NCBI GenBank assembly: GCA_002698985.1
Contig: PAAY01000101.1
Location: forward strand, 87,257-138,929
Origin: Saprospirales bacterium
Lineage (GTDB): Bacteria > Bacteroidota > Bacteroidia > Chitinophagales > Saprospiraceae
Reading direction: 5' to 3'
Length of the DNA: 51,673 bases
Part shown: in pieces, positions 1 to 7,147 of the stretch
How the letters are laid out: each line of letters starts with the position of its first letter
Numbering within the stretch: position 1 is the stretch's first letter
Made by a program: the position numbers and the translations under genes
Notes under the pieces: model-generated
Databases searched by the model: none
The model's input: only the letters and a program-made list of their open reading frames with translations
What the model was told of the DNA's origin: nothing

Positions 1-110
1 AACTCCGTGTCAAAACTCCGTGGAACTCTGTGTAACAACTCTGTTTAACTCTGCGGTTAAAAAAGTGTAGGGTTGAGAGTTTAGGGTGTAGGGTTTGGAG
101 GCGCTAGCCC
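1..110. repeat. AACTCYGTG-rich dispersed repeat unit ending at GCTAGCCC
   Basis: The first 110 bases are built from variants of AACTCCGTG/AACTCTGTG, then a GGTTAAAAAAGTGTAG block and GTTTAGGGTGTAGGGTTTGG, ending at GCTAGCCC (103-110). The same succession of blocks occurs in tandem at 39748-40016, so this is a dispersed unit and not chance sequence. It may extend left of the window. No gene is visible in it. Confidence 0.8.
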
Positions 111-150
111 TTTCATCCCTCCCCCGAAAACTTTCGGGGCATCCCTCATC
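103..150 (-). repeat. GGATGAGG word array at the 3' end of the phosphorylase gene
   Basis: On the minus strand the phosphorylase stop codon TGA (146-148) lies inside GGATGAGGGATG. It is followed by the palindrome CCCCGAAAGTTTTCGGGG (122-139), another GGGATGA word and the GGGCTAGC junction. The array is in the gene's sense direction and its stop codon is part of the first repeat word. Confidence 0.65.
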
Positions 151-1789
151 CCGGATACAGCAGCTCGTAATATTCATCGAGCATCCGCTTAACGGAAAAC
201 TGCTCCAGGGTAGTGTTTATGCTGGCTTTCATCATTTCCTGCCACTTTTCTTTATCGTCGTAAAAAGTGGGCAGAACCTCCTCCTGCAGCACCTTGTAGA
301 GTGCATCGAGGTCATGGGTATCCTGCTCCTCCTGGTTGTCGCTCTCAAAGCCATCGCCGAATTGCCAGCCATTGACACCGTGCTGGCAGGCTTCGGGCCA
401 CCAGCCGTCGAGGGTACTGAGATTCAGCACACCGTTCATGGCGGCTTTCATGCCGCTGGTTCCGCTGGCCTCTTTGGGCCGCACCGGGTTGTTGAGCCAC
501 ACATCGGCACCGCGGGTCAGGGCAGCTCCTATGGTCATGTCGTAATTTTCAAGGAAGACGACAGATTTGGGGTACTTCTTTGACATGGCCACGATGTTGG
601 CCACCAGCTCTTTGCCCAGGTCATCGAGGGGGTGCGACTTTCCGGAGAAGATGATCTGCACTTTTTGCGAATTGAGCAGGGGTTCGATGATCTCCGGTTT
701 CCGGAAGATGAGGTCGGCACGTTTGTAGGCCACTGCCCGTCTGGCAAAACCGATGATGAGCTTTTCCGGATCGAGTTGCTTGCGAGTGCGCTTTTTCACG
801 AAGTCAACCAGTGCCTTTTTATTGGCCATGTGTGCATCCCAGAGGGCATTCTTTTTCCGGCTTTTTGCAGCTTTCAACACCGCCGAATCCACCCAGGTGG
901 GCACGTGAACGCCGTTGGTGATGGCCACGATCTCTGAGCGCCGCTTCACATGGGCCCACATCTTGTTGGCCGTTTCGCCATGCAACTGAGCCACGGCGTT
1001 GGATTTGCGGGCCATGCGCAGTGCCCCAACGGTCATGTTAAACGGCTCACCGCCCAGTTTTTTTAGTTGCTTTCGAGACAGGTCCAGGTTGGCTCCCATG
1101 TACATGATCCGGTCGATGGGATGCGACTCGTTGCCTTGAATGACCGGTGTGTGGGTGGTGAAGACCACCTTCTCCCGAACTCGTTGCAGGGCTGTTTTAA
1201 AGGGCTTCTTCTGCTTTTTCTTCTTCAGGGTTTTCAGCTCTTCTCTCAACAGCTCAAAACCGGCAAAAAGGGCATGGCCTTCGTTGAAGTGGTAAACATC
1301 CACGTCGATGCCCAATGCCCGCAGCGCCCGTACGCCGCCAATGCCCAGGACCATTTCCTGGGCAATGCGCTCCTCTCCGAACCAGCCGTAGAGTTGCCCT
1401 GTGATCCATCGGTCGGCATTTTCAGGAATGTCTGTATCCAGCAGGTAAAGGGGGGCATTGCCGAAGCAGTCCACCAGCCACACCTTGCATTTGACAGTGG
1501 TTCTCCGAATCTCCACATCCACCGTCACTCCGGTGTCTTTCAGGAAATCATACACATAGTTGTGGTATGCATCAAAGGGGCGACCATCTTTGTCGATCAT
1601 CTGATCGCCGTAGCCCTGCTTCCATTTGATGCCCACCCCAACGATGGGGTAACCGTGGTCTTTGGCGCCTTTCATGTAATCGCCGGCCAGAATGCCAAGG
1701 CCGCCGGCATAAATCTTAAAGTCGGAACTCAGGCCGTACTCCATGCAGAAGTAAGCTACGGCTGGTTTCTTGCTGGTCTTTTTGCTCAT
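146..1789 (-). CDS. glgP: Alpha-glucan (glycogen/maltodextrin) phosphorylase, short GT35 form
   Basis: Cytosolic PLP-dependent phosphorylase that releases glucose-1-phosphate from the non-reducing ends of alpha-1,4-glucans. At 547 residues it is the short form (about 550-700 residues) and not the 800+ residue glycogen phosphorylase. Visible family landmarks are the N-terminal YFCMEYGL and YAGGLGILAGD segments, HFNEGHALF near residue 167, the TTHTPVIQGNE segment near 211, ITNGVHVPTW near 290, and GFARRAVAYKRADLI near 347. EASGTSGMKAAMNG near 440-453 carries the expected PLP-binding lysine, K448. The ATG at 1789 gives a sensible N-terminus. It stands alone in its orientation, downstream of a lipoprotein gene with an array between. 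The symbol glgP is by family; substrate preference cannot be read from the sequence. Confidence 0.93.
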   Translation of the reverse strand: MSKKTSKKPAVAYFCMEYGLSSDFKIYAGGLGILAGDYMKGAKDHGYPIVGVGIKWKQGYGDQMIDKDGRPFDAYHNYVYDFLKDTGVTVDVEIRRTTVKCKVWLVDCFGNAPLYLLDTDIPENADRWITGQLYGWFGEERIAQEMVLGIGGVRALRALGIDVDVYHFNEGHALFAGFELLREELKTLKKKKQKKPFKTALQRVREKVVFTTHTPVIQGNESHPIDRIMYMGANLDLSRKQLKKLGGEPFNMTVGALRMARKSNAVAQLHGETANKMWAHVKRRSEIVAITNGVHVPTWVDSAVLKAAKSRKKNALWDAHMANKKALVDFVKKRTRKQLDPEKLIIGFARRAVAYKRADLIFRKPEIIEPLLNSQKVQIIFSGKSHPLDDLGKELVANIVAMSKKYPKSVVFLENYDMTIGAALTRGADVWLNNPVRPKEASGTSGMKAAMNGVLNLSTLDGWWPEACQHGVNGWQFGDGFESDNQEEQDTHDLDALYKVLQEEVLPTFYDDKEKWQEMMKASINTTLEQFSVKRMLDEYYELLYPG

Positions 1790-1799
1790 AAGGGGTTGC

Positions 1800-1903
1800 T
1801 TGTGGTTGTGAAGTTGGAGGTTATGAGGGTTGAGAGAGGTTTAGAGGGGTTGATCCCGAATCCCGAAAGCCTTCGGGATCGGGAGGTTGAGAGGGGTTGA
1901 GAA
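1800..1903 (+). repeat. GGTTGAGAGG word array with a 20-bp palindrome
   Basis: Between the phosphorylase start and the lipoprotein stop lie repeated GGTTGAGAGG/GGTTTAGAGG/GGTTATGAGG words. They are interrupted by the palindrome ATCCCGAAAGCCTTCGGGAT (1860-1879), which recurs identically at 26707 and 33970. Here the words read on the plus strand, antisense to both flanking genes, which is an exception to the usual gene-sense orientation. Confidence 0.7.
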
Positions 1904-2542
1904 TCAGCGGTGGCTGGAAGGCACATAGCGGTCTTGCGGTGCCAGGGCAGCCAGTTGTTCATCGGCTTTGCTGAACATGCCTTTTTCATCACGTGCCATA
2001 ACGGTAAAAGTCTCGCTCACCTTGTTGCCGTCGGCATCCAGGGTCATATCCAGGGTGATGAGTTCCAGGTCGCGGTCGTCGTCGAGGTCGATGAACCAGG
2101 CATCTCTTTGCTGGCACTCCGACTCGTTGCAAGTGTAGGCAGCCAGGTCGCTGACTTTTTCGAGTTTACCTGAAGATGGATTGTAACGGGCGAGTACGAG
2201 GCTGCTGGCTGCATCACCGTTTTTGATCCTGAGCATGTAAGAATCATCGTTCTCGAGCCAGTAGCAGGCGAAAACCTGTCCGCCGTCAGCAGGTTTCAGG
2301 TCATCGGCCAGCAAGGCCAGGTGATCTCCTTCGATGGCATTTCCATTGTAGGGATAGTTGGCGCTTTCATCGGCGCTGAACACATGCATCTTCACAACAT
2401 TCACCGTATCGAAAAGCTTCGCAAATTCCATGTCTATGGCGGCGGTTTTGCTTTCTTCAGTGGTTGAAACAGTGCTTTCATTCTGACAACCGAACCCTGC
2501 CATCAAGCCTGAAAAACACAGTGCGTAGATCAACTTCTTCAT
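1904..2542 (-). CDS. Predicted lipoprotein of unknown function
   Basis: 212-residue protein with a Sec/lipoprotein signal: the charged start MKKLIYALCF is followed by a hydrophobic stretch and a lipobox ending GFGC (Cys about residue 19), then a Ser/Thr-rich linker. It should therefore be lipid-anchored in the envelope. The mature part contains an acidic DLDDDRDLELI segment near residue 150, reminiscent of FG-GAP-like calcium-binding loops, but only one is seen. I do not recognise the family. It is transcribed in the same direction as the phosphorylase but separated from it by a repeat array, so co-transcription is uncertain. Confidence 0.75.
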   Translation of the reverse strand: MKKLIYALCFSGLMAGFGCQNESTVSTTEESKTAAIDMEFAKLFDTVNVVKMHVFSADESANYPYNGNAIEGDHLALLADDLKPADGGQVFACYWLENDDSYMLRIKNGDAASSLVLARYNPSSGKLEKVSDLAAYTCNESECQQRDAWFIDLDDDRDLELITLDMTLDADGNKVSETFTVMARDEKGMFSKADEQLAALAPQDRYVPSSHR

Positions 2543-2777
2543 ATTGCAAATTTTTATGGTTTATTTTTTGCAAAGAGAAAGGCACAGCTGCCGCTCTTCG
2601 CAGTGGCGGTAAATTTAGTTCATTGATCAGTTTCAAAAAGTTTTTTCGGAAATGATCTGGCAGGCGGCCTGTTTACCGAAGGCAACACACAAGCTGAAAG
2701 CCCGTATAGACAGGGCATCCCATCTGCCGATGTGCCCACTGGCACTACCATTTCCGGAACGAAACATCAAAATTCCC

Positions 2778-5138
2778 ATGAGATACCCATCAACACTGTT
2801 GACCCTGGCATTGCTGTGCCTTTTCACTTCGGCCTTCGGCCAAAACCCAGACAAGCTTTACGACCGGATGGCCTACGCCGAAGCCATTGACCTCTACCTC
2901 GAAAACGGCGAACCCGACCTGGAGGCCATGGAAAAACTGGCCCATTCTTTCCGCCTCAACCACGATACCCGCAACGCCGAAAAATGGTACGCAAGGATCA
3001 TCGACAGCACGGAAGATCCACTCAACTACCTGTATTACGCCCAGGTACTGCAATGCAATGGCAACACCGCCTCGGCCAAAGATTACTACCGCAAATACGC
3101 ACAGGCCACCGGCCAACTGGATAACTTCAGAATGCCGCTCGGCGAAAAAGACCGCGAAGTGACCGGGGTGCTGGTGAAACCCCTTGAACAGCTGAACAGC
3201 GAATGGATAGATTTCAGTCCTGCCTTCTACAAAGGAGGCCTCGTTTTCGCTTCAGCACGCCCGCGCAACGGCGTTCAACAGGCATTGCTGACGGCAGCTG
3301 ACGGCTGGACGGGAGAAGATTTCTCCACCCTGTACTTCGCCAAATTTGACGAAGAAGGCAAACCAGGAGCACCAAGCCTCTTCGATTCTCACTTCGACAC
3401 CAAACTGCACGAAGGCCCCGTGAGCTTCAGCAGGGACGGTGAGGTGGCGCTCATGACCGCCAACAGCAAGAAACGCAAGGGTGGCAAAAACGGTCTACGC
3501 ATCCTGCTCAGTGAGCGCAAAGGAGCCGGCTGGACCAAACCTAAAGAACTGGAACTGGGCGATGAGAACTGCAACAATGCCCATCCTGCCATCTCTGCCG
3601 ACGGGCGCATCATCGTTTTTGCATCCGACCGTGAGGGTGGCTACGGCGGCATGGACCTTTACGCCTGCATCTGGCGCGAAGATCACTACTGCCTGCCCAT
3701 CAACCTGGGGCCAAACGTGAACACCCCCGGCAATGAGCTATTCCCCTACCTGCATGACGACGGCACCCTCTACTTCGCCTCCGATGCCATGGGAGGCCTG
3801 GGCGGGCTGGACATTTATTTTGCCGAAAGCCAGAGCGAACTCGTCTTTGATAAAGCCGTCAACTGCGGCCACCCCGTAAACAGCTCCCGGGATGATTTCG
3901 GGCTGGTGCTGGATATGTCCGGCGTTCATGGTTACTTTTCTTCCGCAAGGGAGGGAGGTCTTGGCAGGGATGACATTTACGAACTCACCCTGGCCGACCC
4001 GCTGGCCCTGAAGCGTTTGGCGCAGCCGACGAAAAAAATTACAGTGCTGGATGCCATCAGCGGCCAACCGCTGAGCGGAGCACAGGTGGTGGTGCTCAGC
4101 CAAACTGCCGAGGGCTTTTTCACCGGTGCCACTGACAAGCTTACCATCACCGCCCGGAAAAACCCTGAAACCGGTGAGCTCCTCTTCAGCGAACACCCCA
4201 TCGACCCCTTCAACGGTGCCCTGACCCCCAACAGCAGCTACACCGCCGATGCAAACGGATTCGTGGAGGTGGCCCTCCATGAAAGTGAGCGTTTTGTCTT
4301 CCTCGCTTCGCAACAAGGCTTCGAAGATGCCACCCTGGAAGTAAGCCGCCACGATTTGGACGGCATCTACCTGGCCATGAAACCAATCGATTGCGTGGCA
4401 TGGGAAGGCCGGGTTACGGACAAAAGAAGCGGCAAAGCCGTCCCCTACGCCTCGATGGTCATGATGAATCTTTGCTCCGGTGAAATGGTGGAAGTCAGAG
4501 CCGACGAGAATGGCTATTACAGCTTCCCCTGCCTGCCCAGCGACTGCGATTATGTGCTGCAGGGCAGCCGCCGGCAGTTCAGGTCTGAAAACGTGTTGAT
4601 CACACCAGCCCAACTGGAAAACATACAAACCGAGAACCCCACCATAGACGTGGCCCTTGCTCCTGCAAACACGGGTTTCGAAGGTAGCCCGGAAGCCACC
4701 GAAGCCAAAGGAGCCGGCATGGAAGAAGAGGAAATGGCCGCCCCAGCCACCACCATGAGCCTGGAAGAAATGCTCAACGAAGGTCTGGTGGTTGAAATGA
4801 AAAACATCTATTACGACCTCGACAAAGCCGAGATCAACCGCCCGGAAAGCAAAAAGGAACTGGATGAGCTGGCCGAGTTCCTCCAGCGACACCCAGACCT
4901 GATGGTGGAACTGCGTGCCCACACCGACAAACGGGGCAGCGCTACCTACAACCTTTTCCTTTCTGAAAAACGGGCCATGGCGGCCATGGAATACCTGCGG
5001 AACAAAGGCATCTCCCCCAAACGGATGGTGGCCAAAGGCTTGGGTGAAACGGAACCGGTCGTCAATTGCAAAGACGGCTGCTCAGAAGCCGACCACCAAC
5101 TCAACCGCCGCACAGAGTTCAGGATTTGGAAGGATTAG
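2778..5138 (+). CDS. PorE-like envelope protein: TPR, PD40 propeller, carboxypeptidase-regulatory domain, OmpA C-terminal domain
   Basis: 786-residue exported protein; the ATG at 2778 is chosen because it starts a clean signal peptide (MRYPSTLLTLALLCLFTSAF) ending before GQNPDKLYD. An in-frame ATG at 2652 would bury it. Order of domains: TPR-like helices (about 25-130); PD40/WD40-type beta-propeller repeats with DGRIIVFASDREGGYGG-type blades (about 145-400); two beta-sandwich regions, the second a carboxypeptidase-regulatory-like domain (about 538-615); then OmpA_C (about 673-786) with YYDLDKAEI and ELRAHTDKRGS, which should bind peptidoglycan. This order matches PorE of the type IX secretion system (family knowledge), but no other T9SS genes are nearby, so a T9SS role is inferred. 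The stop codon is the first element of a hairpin array. Confidence 0.85.
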   Translation: MRYPSTLLTLALLCLFTSAFGQNPDKLYDRMAYAEAIDLYLENGEPDLEAMEKLAHSFRLNHDTRNAEKWYARIIDSTEDPLNYLYYAQVLQCNGNTASAKDYYRKYAQATGQLDNFRMPLGEKDREVTGVLVKPLEQLNSEWIDFSPAFYKGGLVFASARPRNGVQQALLTAADGWTGEDFSTLYFAKFDEEGKPGAPSLFDSHFDTKLHEGPVSFSRDGEVALMTANSKKRKGGKNGLRILLSERKGAGWTKPKELELGDENCNNAHPAISADGRIIVFASDREGGYGGMDLYACIWREDHYCLPINLGPNVNTPGNELFPYLHDDGTLYFASDAMGGLGGLDIYFAESQSELVFDKAVNCGHPVNSSRDDFGLVLDMSGVHGYFSSAREGGLGRDDIYELTLADPLALKRLAQPTKKITVLDAISGQPLSGAQVVVLSQTAEGFFTGATDKLTITARKNPETGELLFSEHPIDPFNGALTPNSSYTADANGFVEVALHESERFVFLASQQGFEDATLEVSRHDLDGIYLAMKPIDCVAWEGRVTDKRSGKAVPYASMVMMNLCSGEMVEVRADENGYYSFPCLPSDCDYVLQGSRRQFRSENVLITPAQLENIQTENPTIDVALAPANTGFEGSPEATEAKGAGMEEEEMAAPATTMSLEEMLNEGLVVEMKNIYYDLDKAEINRPESKKELDELAEFLQRHPDLMVELRAHTDKRGSATYNLFLSEKRAMAAMEYLRNKGISPKRMVAKGLGETEPVVNCKDGCSEADHQLNRRTEFRIWKD

Positions 5139-5316
5139 ACACCTTTGGTGTGTTTAGGCTGCCTGGTGGCAGCGTTTAAACTGCCTTGCGGCAGTGTTTA
5201 GACACCTACGGTGTGTTTAGACTGCCTGGCGGCAGTTTTTAGACACCTTCGGTGTGTTTAAACCGCCTTGCAGGCGGGGTTTAGGCCCTTCGGGCGTTTA
5301 GTTGCCAATGGCGAAC
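5136..5316 (+). repeat. Array of nine variable short hairpins separated by GTTTAG/GTTTAA linkers
   Basis: Starting at the TAG stop of the PorE-like gene there are nine successive palindromes with 4-6 bp stems and 3-5 nt loops: ACACC/GGTGT (three times), GCTGCC/GGCAGC, CTGCC/GGCAG, ACTGCC/GGCAGT, CCGCC/GGCGG, GCCC/GGGC and TTGCC/GGCGA. They are joined by an almost constant GTTTAG or GTTTAAA linker. Stems differ between units but stay self-complementary. The remaining bases to 5458 hold no gene; I see only unstructured sequence before the lipoprotein start. A sister array lies at 49691-49853 on the minus strand. Confidence 0.93.
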
Positions 5317-5458
5317 TCAGTTCTTCGATTCTTCACATTCCTGACTTTTGTCTGGAATGTGCGCGGGAGCCGGGGTCTTTTTTCAGATTTTTGCCGCTGC
5401 TGCCAACCGATGGCAATCTGAATAGGCTCTTAGCCGGTAAATAACAACCCGACCCTTA

Positions 5459-6367
5459 ATGACATCGAGAAAGATTCTTTTTCCATTGGCAATAGTGTTC
5501 GTACTCGCTGCATTTTCTTTTGCAGGCTGCGACACAGAAGATGAACCAATCCCCGCTTTTCTCAAACTGGATGAATTCGTGGTGCAGGCCACCAACCCTA
5601 ACGTACACGGCTCGGTATCGAGCAAGGTGAGCCATGCCAAGGTGTTTTTCCGGGACCTGAATACCGGAGAAACGCATGCCCTGGGTGTGCTGCCCCTTCC
5701 GGGTACTTATCCTGTCTTGCTGGAAGGCGATTACGAAGTGAACATCGACCCGGTGATAAAAGCCAACGGGAACAGCCTTTCGGCCGTCATCTACCCTTTC
5801 TACGAGCGATACACTGCTGTCGTCAACCTCGTGGCCAACGAAGACACCGAAGTGTCTCCCACTACAAGATACGTGGACAATGCCAGCTTTGAATTCGTGG
5901 AGGGATTTGAAAACGGCGTTCACATTTTTTCTGACGACCGCGATGAGAATCCACTTACCTTCATCGAGCGCTCCGATCTCGACGTTTTCGAAGGCAACTA
6001 TTCAGGTCATGTCCACCTGGACACCGCCAACAACACTTTCGTGGTTTCCTCCATCTCACCTTTCACACTGTCTGTTTCGGAACAGGGAAAAATTTTCATG
6101 GAGGTGAATTACAAAACCGGGGTACCCCTGGAGTTTGGCGTCATCGCCGTTGACGCCCAGGGCGTTGAAGAGCCCAACTACGCCTTTTACGTTTTTGAAA
6201 AAGAAGACTGGAACAAGATCTACTTCGACCTCACCGAACTGATCGCTTCTGCCAATACCGACCGCTTTTACATCCTCATCCGCGGCATCCTGCCTTTTGA
6301 CGGAGGGGAGTTCACCAAAACAGAAGCAGACGTCTGGCTGGACAATGTGAAGTTAGTGCACTTTTAA
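5459..6367 (+). CDS. Predicted lipoprotein, beta-rich, unknown function
   Basis: 302 residues with a lipoprotein signal (hydrophobic LFPLAIVFVLAAFSF, lipobox FAGC, Cys about residue 23), then DTEDEPIPAF. The mature part is rich in beta-strand-like segments. Its N-terminal half (roughly 40-140) resembles an adhesin-type sandwich, and its C-terminal half (roughly 145-300) resembles a carbohydrate-binding-like jelly roll ending VWLDNVKLVHF, a typical closing strand. I do not recognise a named family. It stands alone downstream of the hairpin array and is probably surface or periplasm exposed; its role is unknown. Confidence 0.7.
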   Translation: MTSRKILFPLAIVFVLAAFSFAGCDTEDEPIPAFLKLDEFVVQATNPNVHGSVSSKVSHAKVFFRDLNTGETHALGVLPLPGTYPVLLEGDYEVNIDPVIKANGNSLSAVIYPFYERYTAVVNLVANEDTEVSPTTRYVDNASFEFVEGFENGVHIFSDDRDENPLTFIERSDLDVFEGNYSGHVHLDTANNTFVVSSISPFTLSVSEQGKIFMEVNYKTGVPLEFGVIAVDAQGVEEPNYAFYVFEKEDWNKIYFDLTELIASANTDRFYILIRGILPFDGGEFTKTEADVWLDNVKLVHF

Positions 6368-6500
6368 GAGCTGATTGTGCAGGAGTTTTGATTGTTGAGG
6401 TAGGTTTAAACTTTCCCCGTTGCGTAATTTGGTAAGTCCCCAGGTTCTGGGCGATAAATTAAGAGTTCAGGCGGCATCCGCCGGAAAAATCTAAAAATTG

Positions 6501-6560
6501 GACTTACTCGTTTCGTTTATTTCGTTTATCTTGGCTCATCCTTACACCAAAGAGTAAGTC
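6501..6560 (+). promoter_or_regulatory. Inverted repeat abutting the antitoxin start (possible operator)
   Basis: GACTTACTC at 6501-6509 is repeated inverted as GAGTAAGTC at 6552-6560, immediately before the antitoxin ATG at 6561. The 42-nt interval is T-rich (three TCGTTTAT-like words). A small hairpin CCCAGGTTCTGGG lies further upstream near 6440. Antitoxins of type II systems usually bind such palindromes to repress their own operon; binding here is inference. Confidence 0.4.
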
Positions 6561-7016
6561 ATGAAATTGCCTGATCGAACAGCAAAACCAGGAATACAGG
6601 AACAGGAAATGGCAACCAGTACACTGAAGCAGCTTACCCGCTTGCTCAAAAAATTGGATTCAGAAACTACCCAGATCGAGTTGCTCGAATTAGGTGAAAA
6701 AATTGAGCTTCCTGTTCAAGCCTTGAGAATCTTGGCCACTTACCTGGAGTACACCAGCAAAGGGAAACCAGTTGCCCTCATTCCTGTACCTACCGAGCTT
6801 ACCACACAGGCTGCCGCAGACTTGATTGGTTGTTCAAGGCCCCACCTCATCAAATTGCTTGACAAGGAAGAAATTCCATTTACCAAAGTTGGAAAGCATC
6901 GAAGGGTAAAACTGGAAGATGTTGTTGAATACAAGAAAAAACTTAAGGCACGTCAGAAAAAGTACCTTTCAAAAATCATGAGTGCCGACGAAGCCGATGG
7001 CTTGTATGATTCATAG
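6561..7016 (+). CDS. Excisionase/MerR-type DNA-binding protein, likely antitoxin of a PIN-toxin pair
   Basis: 151 residues. The C-terminal half carries an excisionase-family helix-turn-helix: LTTQAAADLIGCSRPHLIKLL followed by the wing IPFTKVGKHRRVKLEDVVEYKKKL (about 73-125), ending in an acidic tail with EADGLYD. The N-terminal half (about 1-65) is helical and may be the partner-binding part. The next frame starts inside this gene (ATG at 7006, 11-nt overlap) and encodes the first residues of a PIN domain, the usual order of such toxin-antitoxin pairs. The antitoxin reads intact while the toxin is broken, so it is now probably an orphan regulator. Antitoxin identity rests on domain type plus context. 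Confidence 0.75.
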   Translation: MKLPDRTAKPGIQEQEMATSTLKQLTRLLKKLDSETTQIELLELGEKIELPVQALRILATYLEYTSKGKPVALIPVPTELTTQAAADLIGCSRPHLIKLLDKEEIPFTKVGKHRRVKLEDVVEYKKKLKARQKKYLSKIMSADEADGLYDS

Positions 7017-7137
7017 CCCACAGATCACCTGTTTGTTGGACACAAATGTGATTGTCCCAATTGGATTCAGGTAATTGAATACTTAAAGAGGAACAGACTG
7101 ATTCATACTGCAAGAACCTTACTCACCCACATCTGAA
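7006..7137 (+). pseudogene. Decayed PIN-domain toxin (VapC-like) remnant
   Basis: The ATG at 7006 overlaps the antitoxin end and opens a frame reading MIHSPQITCLLDTNVIVPIG before a stop at 7072. LLDTNVIVP is the canonical first strand and first catalytic Asp of PIN ribonucleases. In another frame directly afterwards (about 7062-7134) the DNA reads WIQVIEYLKRNRLIHTART, which resembles the C-terminal helix of such toxins. The simplest reading is an internal deletion plus frameshift that removed the catalytic core. No full-length toxin frame exists between here and the next gene. Confidence 0.7.
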
Positions 7138-7147
7138 AAGAATTCAA

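Noticed and set aside
3738-4922. 394-codon minus-strand open frame inside the PorE-like gene
   Set aside because: The plus-strand product has recognisable TPR, PD40 and OmpA domains; the antisense product has none and lacks a start context.
5136-5316. CRISPR array
   Set aside because: The constant part is only 6-7 nt and the variable parts are self-complementary and too short for spacers; no cas genes are in the window.
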